Positions 53,048-61,013 of a stretch of 64,000 nucleotides of DNA are shown here, one piece after another (the first letter of the stretch is position 1; every line of letters starts with the position of its first letter). The position numbers and the translations under genes are program-made. The DNA is from Achromobacter deleyi (GTDB taxonomy: Bacteria; Pseudomonadota; Gammaproteobacteria; Burkholderiales; Burkholderiaceae_B), in assembly GCF_902859705.1 (NCBI RefSeq), contig NZ_CADIJO010000002.1:186001-250000 (forward strand), written 5' to 3'. Under the pieces are notes generated by a model. The model made no database searches. It worked only from the letters and a program-made list of their open reading frames with translations, and was not told where the DNA came from.

Positions 53048-54493
53048 TCAGGCGAACAGGGGTTTGCGATCTGCCCAGGGGGCGGCGCGTTCAAGCTGCG
53101 CCGACAGGTCCAGCAGCGTGTCTTCGTGGCCGAAATGGCCGATCAACTGCGTGGCGACCGGCAAGCCGGCTTGCGTCCACCACAAGGGCAGGCTGGCCGC
53201 CGGCAGGCCGGCGCCGTTGACCACCGGCAGGAACGTCGAATAAGTGGCCGCGCGCGCCCGGTAGTCGCGAAACCCCAGCCCGTCGGCGGGGTTCAGCGAC
53301 AGGTAGTCCAGCTTGCAGGGCAACTGGGCCAGCGTCGGGGTCAGCAGCACGTCCAGCCCGGCCATGGCGGCGGCAAAGGCGCGGCCCACGGCGTGCAGCC
53401 GCGACACGGCATCGATGTACGACACGGCGTTCAGGCCCTTGCCGACGTCGTAGCCGTCGCGGATGACCGATTCCAGGTCCTCGTCGCGCAGCTTGCGGCC
53501 CAGCGCGGCCAGGCGGGCATCCACGGCCACCACGATGTTGCTGGCCAGGATGCTGCCGTGGGCGTGCACGAAGCCGTCATAGTCGATGGCGGGCAGGGCG
53601 GCCTCGAAGACCTCGTGGCCCATGGCTTGCAGCAGCGACGCGGCATGGTCGACGGCCGCCTCGCATTCGGGAGCGATACCGATGCCGTTCCAGCCTTGGC
53701 GCAGGATGCCGACCCGCCGCGCCCGATGCGGCTGTTCGCGCACGGCGTCCACGAACAGGCGAGGCTTGGGCGGGGCCGCGTAGGGGGCGCCCGGTTCGTA
53801 GCCGCCGATCAGGTCCAGCGCTGCGGCCGTGTCGCGCACGCTGCGGCTGAGCACGCCGTCGGTCGACATGCCGGCCCAGCCTTCGCCGCGGTTCGGCCCC
53901 ATGGGCACGCGGCCGCGCGAGGGCTTCAGGCCGAACACGCCGCAGCAGGCGGCCGGAATGCGGATCGAGCCGCCGCCGTCGCTGCCATGCGCCACCGGCA
54001 CGATGCGGGCGGCCACCGCCGCGGCCGCGCCGCCGCTGGAGCCGCCCGCCGAGCGGGTGCGGTCCCATGGGTTGGGCGTGGGGCCGCCGTTGCGCACGGC
54101 TTCGGTGGTGCCGGCCATGCACAGTTCCGGCACCGTGGTGCGCGCAAACGGAATCAGGCCGGCAGCATCGAAGCGGCCGGCGACGGTCGCGTCATGGTCG
54201 TACGCGATGTCGTTGAACAGCGCCGAGCCGATGCTCGATGGAAAGCGCCGGTGGGCGAAGCCCGAATCCTTCAACAGGAAGGGAATGCCGCGGAACGGGC
54301 CGCGCGGCGTCCAGTCTGCCGCGATCTGGCGCGATTCCTCGTAGCGTGGGTAGGTGATGGCGTTCAAGCCGGGATTGCGCGCTTGGGCCAGGGCGATGGC
54401 GCAATCCATGAGTTCGGCGGAAGTCGTCTCGCCGCGTTCCAGCAAATCGGCCAAGGCCAGGCCGTCCAGATTTTCGTAGTCGTCGATATGCAT
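53048..54493 (-). CDS. Amidase-signature hydrolase 2, first gene of the ABC operon
   Basis: A 481-residue amidase-signature enzyme. Catalytic residues are Lys75 (PFLLKDSGF), Ser153 in AGGSSGGAA and nucleophile Ser176 in SDGGGSIRIPA; GLKPSRGRVPMGP follows. No signal peptide, so it is cytoplasmic. The ATG at 54493 starts MHIDDYENLDG with GGGGAAA before it. Position at the head of a complete peptide-type ABC importer operon suggests it hydrolyses an amide bond in the imported molecule, releasing ammonia or a carboxylate. It is clearly distinct in sequence from amidase 1. Confidence 0.92.
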   Translation of the reverse strand: MHIDDYENLDGLALADLLERGETTSAELMDCAIALAQARNPGLNAITYPRYEESRQIAADWTPRGPFRGIPFLLKDSGFAHRRFPSSIGSALFNDIAYDHDATVAGRFDAAGLIPFARTTVPELCMAGTTEAVRNGGPTPNPWDRTRSAGGSSGGAAAAVAARIVPVAHGSDGGGSIRIPAACCGVFGLKPSRGRVPMGPNRGEGWAGMSTDGVLSRSVRDTAAALDLIGGYEPGAPYAAPPKPRLFVDAVREQPHRARRVGILRQGWNGIGIAPECEAAVDHAASLLQAMGHEVFEAALPAIDYDGFVHAHGSILASNIVVAVDARLAALGRKLRDEDLESVIRDGYDVGKGLNAVSYIDAVSRLHAVGRAFAAAMAGLDVLLTPTLAQLPCKLDYLSLNPADGLGFRDYRARAATYSTFLPVVNGAGLPAASLPLWWTQAGLPVATQLIGHFGHEDTLLDLSAQLERAAPWADRKPLFA

Positions 54494-54755
54494 GCTTTCC
54501 CCAGATTCCAGTGGTCTCGCCGTGCCGGTCGGCCACTGGATGCCCCAGAGTCTATGGACGCGTGCCGCGAGGGCCAAACCAGAATGCGACACGCGGCTGA
54601 TCCGAAATGCGGCAGCCGGCGCGTGGCGCAGGGAAGGCCGGGGCGGCGCGGTGGTGCGGTTTCGGGTAATCCCTGATGGGGGTTCGAGGCCGATTTCCCG
54701 CGCTTGGCGCCGCAGCCGCGTTCAGCGCCATCCGATTTTCAAAATGTGAGGCCGG
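54494..54755. other. Divergent intergenic region upstream of amidase 2
   Basis: No supported gene in this stretch between the amidase operon and the small-protein gene. It should contain the amidase-operon promoter on the reverse strand, but no clear boxes were identified. Confidence 0.4.
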
Positions 54756-54784
54756 CTGACTTCGGCCGCGACAACGGCTAGGAT
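54756..54784 (+). promoter_or_regulatory. Candidate promoter of the 72-residue protein gene
   Basis: CTGACT (54756-54761) and TAGGAT (54779-54784) are 17 bases apart, each matching four of six consensus positions. The predicted start is about 20 bases before the ATG at 54811, which has a strong AGGAGG ribosome-binding site. Confidence 0.45.
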
Positions 54785-54810
54785 GAGCCTTCCCATCAAC
54801 AGGAGGCACC

Positions 54811-55029
54811 ATGGATTGTTCAGTCGAAGGAAAGATCGCGTTCGCCGACGGCCACTCGTACCATTTCGCCACGGTGGATGCTGCGCTGGCGTTCGCCGAG
54901 TGCGTGAAAGGCAGCGGCAATCCCGCCCAATGCGCGGCCACCCACGGCAGCACCAGCCGGGTCAAGCTGGAAGACGTAAAGGCGCAGGAAGAGGCCGAGC
55001 GGCGCGAAGACGACGGGCCGGCGTCCTAG
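54811..55029 (+). CDS. Small conserved-looking protein, 72 residues
   Basis: A 72-residue soluble protein beginning MDCSVEGKIAFADGHSYHFA. It has three cysteines, in MDC, ECVKGSG and PAQCAATHG, and a charged Glu/Lys/Arg tail (EDVKAQEEAERREDDGP). A perfect AGGAGG sits 4 bases before the ATG. No family recognised. An AraC regulator gene follows 18 bases downstream on the same strand, so the two may share a transcript. Confidence 0.7.
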   Translation: MDCSVEGKIAFADGHSYHFATVDAALAFAECVKGSGNPAQCAATHGSTSRVKLEDVKAQEEAERREDDGPAS

Positions 55030-55047
55030 CGCTGGCGAAGCTCGGTC

Positions 55048-55839
55048 ATGGAAAAGACGTTTTCCCGGCGTCCGCTGCGCGGCATGGAGGTGGCGTACCT
55101 GGATTGCACAGGCCACGTGTTTCCCAAGCACGCGCACGACGAATTCGTCATCGGCGCCAACTGGATCGGGCGAGAGAACATCTGGCTGGATGGCAAGTCG
55201 CTGCAAGCGGCCACGGACGACATCACGCAGTACAACCCCGGTCAACTTCAGGCCGGCGGGGCCGCTAGCGGGCAGGATGCCCGCTGGGCCTTCGTCAGCG
55301 TGTATGTCGACCCGGCCGTGCTGCCGGACTGGTTCGATGTGTCCGCGCAGGCGGTCTTTGATACGGCCGTCTGCACGCAACCCGGTCTGGCTCGGTGGTT
55401 GCGGACGGCGGCGGCCCACAGCCTGCGGCGCGATCTGTCGGACGAAGAGGCCGTGGAATCCCTCATGCCGGTGCTGGGCAGGATTTTCGAGTCGGCCTCG
55501 GTCAGGTCGCGGCCTGCGGTCTCATCGGCCCTGCCCGCGGTCGGCAGGGTCGCCGAGCGCCTGTTGGCCGAGCTGCCCGCCCCGCCCTCGCTGTCCGAAC
55601 TGGCCAACGAACAGGGCTTGAGCCCCGTGCAGCTGGTGCGCGCCTTCACCCGCCAATTCGGCCTGCCGCCATTTGCGTGGCTGATGATGGAAAGACTGAA
55701 GCGCGCCCGTCGTCTGTTGACGGCCGGACAGGCCGTCGCGGCCGTCTCGGCGGACCTGGGCTTTGCCGACCAGGCGCATTTCACCCGCCGCTTCAAGGCG
55801 ATGCATGGCGTGCCGCCCGCCGCCTGGCGACGCGGCTGA
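55048..55839 (+). CDS. AraC-family regulator
   Basis: A 263-residue AraC-type regulator. The N-terminal cupin region shows GHVFPKHAHDEFVIGANW, then a long linker. Residues about 175-263 carry the two helix-turn-helix motifs (LSELANEQGLSPVQLVRAFT, AAVSADLGFADQAHFTRRFK) and the end PAAWRRG. It lies between the small protein and a GNAT gene, both on the same strand. Target unknown. Confidence 0.9.
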   Translation: MEKTFSRRPLRGMEVAYLDCTGHVFPKHAHDEFVIGANWIGRENIWLDGKSLQAATDDITQYNPGQLQAGGAASGQDARWAFVSVYVDPAVLPDWFDVSAQAVFDTAVCTQPGLARWLRTAAAHSLRRDLSDEEAVESLMPVLGRIFESASVRSRPAVSSALPAVGRVAERLLAELPAPPSLSELANEQGLSPVQLVRAFTRQFGLPPFAWLMMERLKRARRLLTAGQAVAAVSADLGFADQAHFTRRFKAMHGVPPAAWRRG

Positions 55840-55909
55840 AATCACGTTCAAGACGGGCGCGTCCGCCCATGCAATGCTGGCCGGCAGCTACATTCCGGAA
55901 TCCGCCGCC

Positions 55910-56428
55910 ATGCGCATTGCCTTTGAATCGCCCGACCAGCCCGACGTCCGCGCCTTGATCGACGCGCTCGATGCCTACCAGGTGCCGCTCTATCCCGCCG
56001 AGAGCCATCATGGCGTGGATATCGCCGCGTTGTGCCGCCCCGACGTGCTGTTTGCCGTCGCCCGCGATGCGGCGGGTCGCGCGGTGGGGTGTGGCGCCCT
56101 CATCATCGGCACCGGGTATGGCGAGATCAAGCGCATGTACACCGACCCGTCGCAGCGGGGCAAGGGCGTCGGCAGCGCCTTGCTGCGGCGGCTGGAAGAC
56201 GAAGCCCGCCAACGCGGCGTGACCCGGTTCGCGCTCGAGACCGGCAATCGGCAACCGCAAGCCGTCGCCCTGTACGCCCGCCTGGGTTACCGCACGTGCG
56301 GGCCCTTTGGCCCGTACGGGGACGATCCCCACAGCGTCTTCATGCAAAAGCCGGCCGTCGCCCAGGCGGACGAGGCCGGCGTGCAGGACGCGTCGTGTCA
56401 GCCCGTGGCCAGCTCAAAGACCTTGTAG
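55910..56428 (+). CDS. GNAT-family N-acetyltransferase
   Basis: A 172-residue acetyltransferase. Acetyl-CoA-binding motif A reads IKRMYTDPSQRGKGVGSALL (about residues 75-95), followed by LETGNRQPQAVALYARLGY. The PDVRALIDALDAYQVPLYPAES N-terminus resembles PITA/YsnE-type GNATs. The start at 55910 is the best family match; one 12 codons earlier is possible. Its last 31 bases overlap the 3' end of the convergent NRAMP-like gene. Acceptor substrate unknown. Confidence 0.88.
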   Translation: MRIAFESPDQPDVRALIDALDAYQVPLYPAESHHGVDIAALCRPDVLFAVARDAAGRAVGCGALIIGTGYGEIKRMYTDPSQRGKGVGSALLRRLEDEARQRGVTRFALETGNRQPQAVALYARLGYRTCGPFGPYGDDPHSVFMQKPAVAQADEAGVQDASCQPVASSKTL

Positions 56429-58029
56429 ATCACCATGCCCACCGCTACCAGCAGGTAGGCGCGCAGCACGCCCATCCACAGGCGGTGCGTGGCGGACAGC
56501 GACAGCGGTTTCAACTGATGCAGCGGCGGCATGCGCCAGTGATTGCGCAGGGCTTTGCTGGCGGCCGGGTCGGCCGGGACGCGATCGCGGCGGGTCCGCT
56601 GGCCGAAGAACTGGGCGGCGACCGTGACCACGGCGCCTGCGGCCGAACCGCCGGCAAGGATCCACGTGATGACCTGGCCCGAGATGTCTGGCCACATCAC
56701 GGCGGCCGTGAGGATGATGGACAGCATCACCAGCACCGACACGATCACGCCGGTAAAGAGATTGGTGATGCGCGAATTCACCCACGGCCCCAGCACCGCC
56801 TTGTCATTGCACAGCAGCAGGAGGAACACCGAGGCGCTGGGCAGCAGCACGCCCGCCAGGGTCTGGACGGCGTTGGTCAGCAGCCCGAGCGGCACGCCGG
56901 GGATCAGCACCAGCGCCGCGGCGCCCGCGATCAACAGCCCGTAGACGGCGTAGAAGGCCTTGGCGTCGGTGGGCTTGCGGTGCAGGGAATGCTTCAGGCT
57001 CAGCACGTCGGCCACAGCGTAGGCGGTGGACAGCGAGACCGCCGCCGCGCCGATCAGGCTTGCATCGAGCAAGGTGACGGCGAACAGCACGCCGGCCAGG
57101 CGTCCGTGCGTATTGGCGATGGCCGATGCGACCGCGCCTGCATCCTGGAAGTTGCCGAAATCCGGGCTGCCGGCAAAGGTCGCGGCCGAAACGGCAATGA
57201 TCGCGATCGCGCCGATGATGACCAGCGCGATGCCCAGCCACAGGTCGGCGCGCTCGTACGAGATGAAGCGCGGCGTCACGCGCTTGTCGATGACGTAGCT
57301 TTGCTGGAAGAACAATTGCCAGGGGGCGACTGTGGTGCCGACGATGCCGATGATGAGCAGCATGACATCGCTGAACTTGCCGCCCTCGGGCAATCCGGGA
57401 ATCAGGAAGTCCCGGCCGATCTGCGCGGCGGGCGGATGCACCATGAGAAGCAAGGGCACCAGCAAGAGGCTGCCGAACACCAGCACGAGCGAAAAGCGCT
57501 CGAATTTTCGGAAGTCGCCGGTACTGACCGCCAGCATGACGAGGGCCGCCGCCGCGGCCACGCCGAGCAATTTGGGGATACCCAGGAAATCCAGCGCCAG
57601 CGTGATGCCGATGAATTCGGTGACGATGGTCAGCGCATTCAGGACGAACAGGTCGATGGCGCTGAAGGCGCCCCAGAACTTCCCGAACCGTTCCAGGATC
57701 AGGCGGGCATGGCCCACCCCCGTGACGGCGCCCAGCCTGAGCACCATTTCCTGGTTCACATACAACACGGGAATCAGCAGCGCCAGCGTCCACAGCAGCG
57801 TCGTGCCGTAGTTCTGGCCGGCCTGGGCATACGTGCTGAACGCCCCGGCATCGTTGTCGCCCACCATCACGATCAGGCCTGGCCCCAGAATGGCCAGCAA
57901 TGTTCGGAACCGGTGCCACCAGTTCTTGCGGCGGGCGACGTCGCCTTCCTTGATGGTGCCGAAGGCCCCTCGAATATCACCGATATGCGCGTCGTCCAGG
58001 ACCGCGACTTCTTTCGCTTTCTTCAACAT
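56398..58029 (-). CDS. NRAMP-superfamily transporter with altered metal site
   Basis: A 543-residue inner-membrane protein with about 11-12 spans and the NRAMP fold. In helix 1 the canonical DPGN metal motif reads DAGA (residues 60-63, in VGDNDAGAFSTYAQAG). In helix 6 the canonical MPH motif reads APW (residues 235-237, in GTTVAPWQLFFQQ). Loss of the Asn and of the Met argues against a standard Mn/Fe transporter. It resembles the NRAMP-related Mg-type transporters (NRMT) or other divergent members. The N-terminus has a 40-residue charged lead. A MerR-type promoter lies about 320 bases upstream. The 3' end overlaps the GNAT gene by 31 bases. Confidence 0.85.
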   Translation of the reverse strand: MLKKAKEVAVLDDAHIGDIRGAFGTIKEGDVARRKNWWHRFRTLLAILGPGLIVMVGDNDAGAFSTYAQAGQNYGTTLLWTLALLIPVLYVNQEMVLRLGAVTGVGHARLILERFGKFWGAFSAIDLFVLNALTIVTEFIGITLALDFLGIPKLLGVAAAAALVMLAVSTGDFRKFERFSLVLVFGSLLLVPLLLMVHPPAAQIGRDFLIPGLPEGGKFSDVMLLIIGIVGTTVAPWQLFFQQSYVIDKRVTPRFISYERADLWLGIALVIIGAIAIIAVSAATFAGSPDFGNFQDAGAVASAIANTHGRLAGVLFAVTLLDASLIGAAAVSLSTAYAVADVLSLKHSLHRKPTDAKAFYAVYGLLIAGAAALVLIPGVPLGLLTNAVQTLAGVLLPSASVFLLLLCNDKAVLGPWVNSRITNLFTGVIVSVLVMLSIILTAAVMWPDISGQVITWILAGGSAAGAVVTVAAQFFGQRTRRDRVPADPAASKALRNHWRMPPLHQLKPLSLSATHRLWMGVLRAYLLVAVGMVIYKVFELATG

Positions 58030-58114
58030 GAATCACATTCCCAAGCATTCTGTACCTGCTGTATCTACCGCCACGCGATGCAGGGAATTCGGGATTCGTT
58101 GAGCAAAAGGGGGG

Positions 58115-58273
58115 CTATCGCGCGCGCTTCCCCCTGTCATGGGATGGCTCGCGACGCTCCGCTCGCGCACCACCGCATGCACGGCGATGGAACACCGTGC
58201 ACGAGGCAGTATCTGAAAGCCCTGCAATCAATGGCGCCGAAATTGACAATCGACGACTGTCACCGTCTGACAT
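58115..58273 (-). CDS. Possible leader ORF, 52 residues
   Basis: The reverse strand reads MSDGDSRRLSISAPLIAG at its start and becomes Arg/Cys-rich towards the end. A strong AGGAG lies 6 bases before the ATG, about 65 bases downstream of a MerR-type promoter. It ends 85 bases before the NRAMP-like gene. No family is recognised and composition after residue 30 is not protein-like. It could be a regulatory leader, the start of a decayed metal-response gene, or a chance ORF. Confidence 0.35.
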   Translation of the reverse strand: MSDGDSRRLSISAPLIAGLSDTASCTVFHRRACGGARAERREPSHDRGKRAR

Positions 58274-58347
58274 AGATCTCCTGGAGTGCACAACCCGAAC
58301 TGGCAAAAGGGGGATCGGGTTGGGTCGCGCTTTACGACGACTGCGCG

Positions 58348-58378
58348 ATTGCAAACTATGGAGTCACTCTAGAGTCAA
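58348..58378 (-). promoter_or_regulatory. MerR-family-type promoter (19-bp spacer)
   Basis: On the reverse strand, TTGACT (58378-58373) and TGCAAT (58353-58348) are separated by 19 bases, the overlong spacer used by MerR-family activators. Within it, ACTCTAGAG and CTCCATAGT form an imperfect dyad around TGA (7 of 9 pairs), close to ZntR/PbrR/CadR sites. No merR-family gene lies nearby. Transcription would run towards the leader ORF and NRAMP-like gene. Confidence 0.65.
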
Positions 58379-58409
58379 GGCTTTTTATTGATGAGGGCTG
58401 GCAGGGCGT

Positions 58410-59525
58410 TCAGCGCGGCAGCGCCACGCAAAACCGGGTGATGTCGTCGCGCGATTCGGCGTTGATGCGGCCGCCGTGCGACAGCACGATCTGCTGGGCG
58501 ATGAACAGGCCCAGGCCCAGGCCGTGGTGCCCGCCGGCCGGGCGCGCGCCGCTGCGAAAGGGGTTGAACAGGTGCGGCAGCAGCTCGGGCGGGATGGTGC
58601 CGCCATTGCTGACGGTGACGACGACCTCGTCCGCGGCCGTGCCGTCCACGTCGACGCGCACCGCAGCATCGCGGGTGCCGTGGTGCAGGGCGTTGCCCAG
58701 CAGGTTGGCCAGCACCTGGGCCAGGCGTTCGCCGTCCCAGTTGCCGCTCAGGTCGCCCTTGAAGCTGGATTCGATCTGGCGCTCGGCGAAGCCGGTGCGC
58801 AGTTCGTCCAGCGTGCGATTGACCAGGCTTTCCAAATCGAACCGCGTGGGGGCCAGCGTCAGGCCGCCCGCCTGGCGGATGCGCGTGACGTCGAGCAAGT
58901 CTTCGATCAGGCGGCTCATGCGTTCACTGCTTTGCAGCATGCGTGTCGCCAGGCTGCCGACGCGGGCGTCGTCGCTCTGGCGCTGCAAGAGCGATGCGCC
59001 CATGACGATGGCTTGCAGCGGCGTGCGCAGGTCATGGCTCAGCACGGCCATGAACATCTCGTTCACGCGCAACGCCTCGGTGCGCTCTTCCAGTTGCTGC
59101 GCCAGCGCCCGCCGGCGTTCGTGCAGCTCGAAGAACACATTGGCCTTGGTCTTGAGCATGTACGGGTCGATGGGCTTGTATAGGAAGTCCACCGCGCCGC
59201 TTTCGTAGCCGCGGAACTGCCAGTTGTGCTCGCGCGAACCGGCGGTGATGAAGATCAGGGGAATGTGGCGGGTGCGCTCGCTGCCGCGGATCAGCTCGGC
59301 CAGTTCGAAGCCGTTCATGTCGGGCATCTGCACGTCCAGCAGCGCCAGCGCCACGTCGGGATGGGTCAGCAGCAGCTCCAACGCCTGCGGGCCGGACTGC
59401 GCCTTGAGCACCTCGACGCGGTCGCCCGCCAGCAACGCTTCCAGCGCAATCAGGTTCTCTGGCACGTCATCGACCAGCAGGCACTTGATACGGGCGTCCG
59501 GGGTTTTGGCAGAGGTCAGGATCAT
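58410..59525 (-). CDS. REC-histidine kinase response protein
   Basis: A 371-residue cytoplasmic protein with an N-terminal receiver domain (about 14-130; CLLVDDVPENLIALEALL, phospho-acceptor Asp64 in LLDVQMPDMNG, Lys of YKPID). A coiled linker follows (HERRRALAQQLEERTEALR), then a histidine kinase domain (His164 in AVLSHDLRTPLQ; ATPase motifs NLLGNALHHG and HGLGLGLFIAQQIV). It probably receives phosphate from the hybrid kinase of the same cluster and phosphorylates a further partner. It begins 4 bases after the cheB-like stop. Confidence 0.9.
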   Translation of the reverse strand: MILTSAKTPDARIKCLLVDDVPENLIALEALLAGDRVEVLKAQSGPQALELLLTHPDVALALLDVQMPDMNGFELAELIRGSERTRHIPLIFITAGSREHNWQFRGYESGAVDFLYKPIDPYMLKTKANVFFELHERRRALAQQLEERTEALRVNEMFMAVLSHDLRTPLQAIVMGASLLQRQSDDARVGSLATRMLQSSERMSRLIEDLLDVTRIRQAGGLTLAPTRFDLESLVNRTLDELRTGFAERQIESSFKGDLSGNWDGERLAQVLANLLGNALHHGTRDAAVRVDVDGTAADEVVVTVSNGGTIPPELLPHLFNPFRSGARPAGGHHGLGLGLFIAQQIVLSHGGRINAESRDDITRFCVALPR

Positions 59526-59529
59526 GATG

Positions 59530-60162
59530 TCAGAAGGGGTTGGAGTCAGGCCGATGCGTGGGCAACTGCGCGAACAAGGCGGCGATTTCCTCAAGCGTCA
59601 GGGCGGGCAGCGCGGGCGTACGCGCCAGGGCGGCCTCGGGCATGGCGGCCATGAATGCCGTGGCCGGCGCCTGGACCAGCGCGTGGCCGCCCACGGCATG
59701 GATCGCGGCCAGGCCGTCGGCGCCATCTTCATTGGCGCCCGACAGCAGCACGCCGAGCAGCCGGCGGCCATAGCAGTCGGCGGCGGAATGGAACAGCACG
59801 TCGATGGACGGCCGTGAGAAGAACACCGGCGGGTCGATGGACAACGCCAGCCGCGGGCCCGTGTCCACCAGCAGGTGGTAGTCGGGCGGCGCGAAATACA
59901 GATGGCCCGCTTGCAACGGCTGCTGGTCTTCGGCTTCCTGCACGGGCAGGGCGCAGCGGTCACGGAAGATATCGACCAGCAGGCTGCGGCGGTCGCGCGG
60001 CAGGTGCAGCACCACGATCACCGCGGCCCGCAGGCCGGCAGGCAGCGCAGGCAACAGGACATTCAAGGCGTCGATGGCCCCCGCCGAACCGCCGATGACG
60101 ATCGCGTCCCAAGGGCCGTCGGACGGCACCTGGGGCAGGGGGGCGGCCGCGTTCGAGGTCAC
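59530..60162 (-). CDS. CheB-type methylesterase domain protein
   Basis: A 210-residue protein consisting only of a CheB catalytic domain, without the receiver domain of chemotaxis CheB. The Ser-His-Asp triad is Ser26 (IGGSAGAIDAL), His53 (VLHLPRDRRS) and Asp146 (SGANEDGADGL). CheB enzymes demethylate or deamidate receptor glutamates. Here it is coupled to the CheR-type gene by a 4-base overlap and lies in a kinase cluster with no chemoreceptor. Its target is therefore unclear; it may act on the hybrid kinase itself. Confidence 0.9.
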   Translation of the reverse strand: MTSNAAAPLPQVPSDGPWDAIVIGGSAGAIDALNVLLPALPAGLRAAVIVVLHLPRDRRSLLVDIFRDRCALPVQEAEDQQPLQAGHLYFAPPDYHLLVDTGPRLALSIDPPVFFSRPSIDVLFHSAADCYGRRLLGVLLSGANEDGADGLAAIHAVGGHALVQAPATAFMAAMPEAALARTPALPALTLEEIAALFAQLPTHRPDSNPF

Positions 60163-60998
60163 AGGCCGGCCTTCTTGCGATAGATGCGGTCCTGCGGCAC
60201 GAAGTCGTCGAAGTTCTCGGCCTGCGCCGAGAAACGGATCGACTCGCGCGACCCCAGGCCCATGAAGCCGCGATGCACCAGCGCTTCATGGAACAGGCCC
60301 AGCGCGCGGTTCTGCAGGTCGCGTTCGAAGTAGATCAGCACGTTGCGGCAGGACACCAGGTGCACTTCGGCGAAGACGCTGTCGGTGGCCAGGCTGTGGT
60401 CCGAGAACACCATGTGTTCGCGCAGCGTCTTGTCGAACATGACCCGGCCGTAGCGTGCGGTGTAGTAGTCGGACAGCGAGCTGCGGCCGCCGGATTGCGC
60501 GTGGTTCGCGGTGAAGGCAGCCACGCGTTCCAGGTCGTACACGCCTTGTTCGGCGGCGCGCAGCGCATGCGGGTTGATGTCGGTGGCGTAGATCAGCGTG
60601 CGGTCCAGCAGGCCTTCTTCATGCAGCAGGATGGCCAGCGAATAGACCTCTTCACCCGCACTGCAACCGGCCACCCACACCTTGATCGACGGATAGGTGC
60701 GCAGGATGGGAACCACCTCGTTGCGCAGCGCCAGGAAATAGCTGGGGTCGCGGAACATGTCGCTGACCTGCACCGTCAGGAACTGCAGCAGGCCGGTGAA
60801 CACCGCCGGTTCGTGCAGCACGCGGTCTTGCAGCTGCGACAGGGTCTTGCAGCCGAACTGGCTCAGCGCGCTGCGCAGGCGCCGCTTGAGCGAGGCCTGG
60901 GCATACGCCCGGAAATCGTAGTGGTACTGGTGATAGATCGCATCGAGCAGCAGCCGCTGCTCGATGTCTTCGATATGGGCACGGTTCCGGTGAGGCAT
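60159..60998 (-). CDS. CheR-type methyltransferase
   Basis: A 279-residue SAM-dependent methyltransferase of the CheR family. The N-terminal helical domain (DAIYHQYHYDFRAYAQASLK) is followed by the catalytic Rossmann fold (VQVSDMFRDPSYF, VWVAGCSAGEEVYSLAI, ATDINPHALRAAEQGVY, VHLVSCRNVLIYFE). CheR enzymes methylate glutamates on receptors. It overlaps the cheB-like gene by 4 bases and follows the hybrid kinase by 15 bases. Together they suggest methylation-based adaptation of a non-flagellar sensory pathway. Confidence 0.92.
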   Translation of the reverse strand: MPHRNRAHIEDIEQRLLLDAIYHQYHYDFRAYAQASLKRRLRSALSQFGCKTLSQLQDRVLHEPAVFTGLLQFLTVQVSDMFRDPSYFLALRNEVVPILRTYPSIKVWVAGCSAGEEVYSLAILLHEEGLLDRTLIYATDINPHALRAAEQGVYDLERVAAFTANHAQSGGRSSLSDYYTARYGRVMFDKTLREHMVFSDHSLATDSVFAEVHLVSCRNVLIYFERDLQNRALGLFHEALVHRGFMGLGSRESIRFSAQAENFDDFVPQDRIYRKKAGL

Positions 60999-61013
60999 GG
61001 TCGTGGCCGCCCG

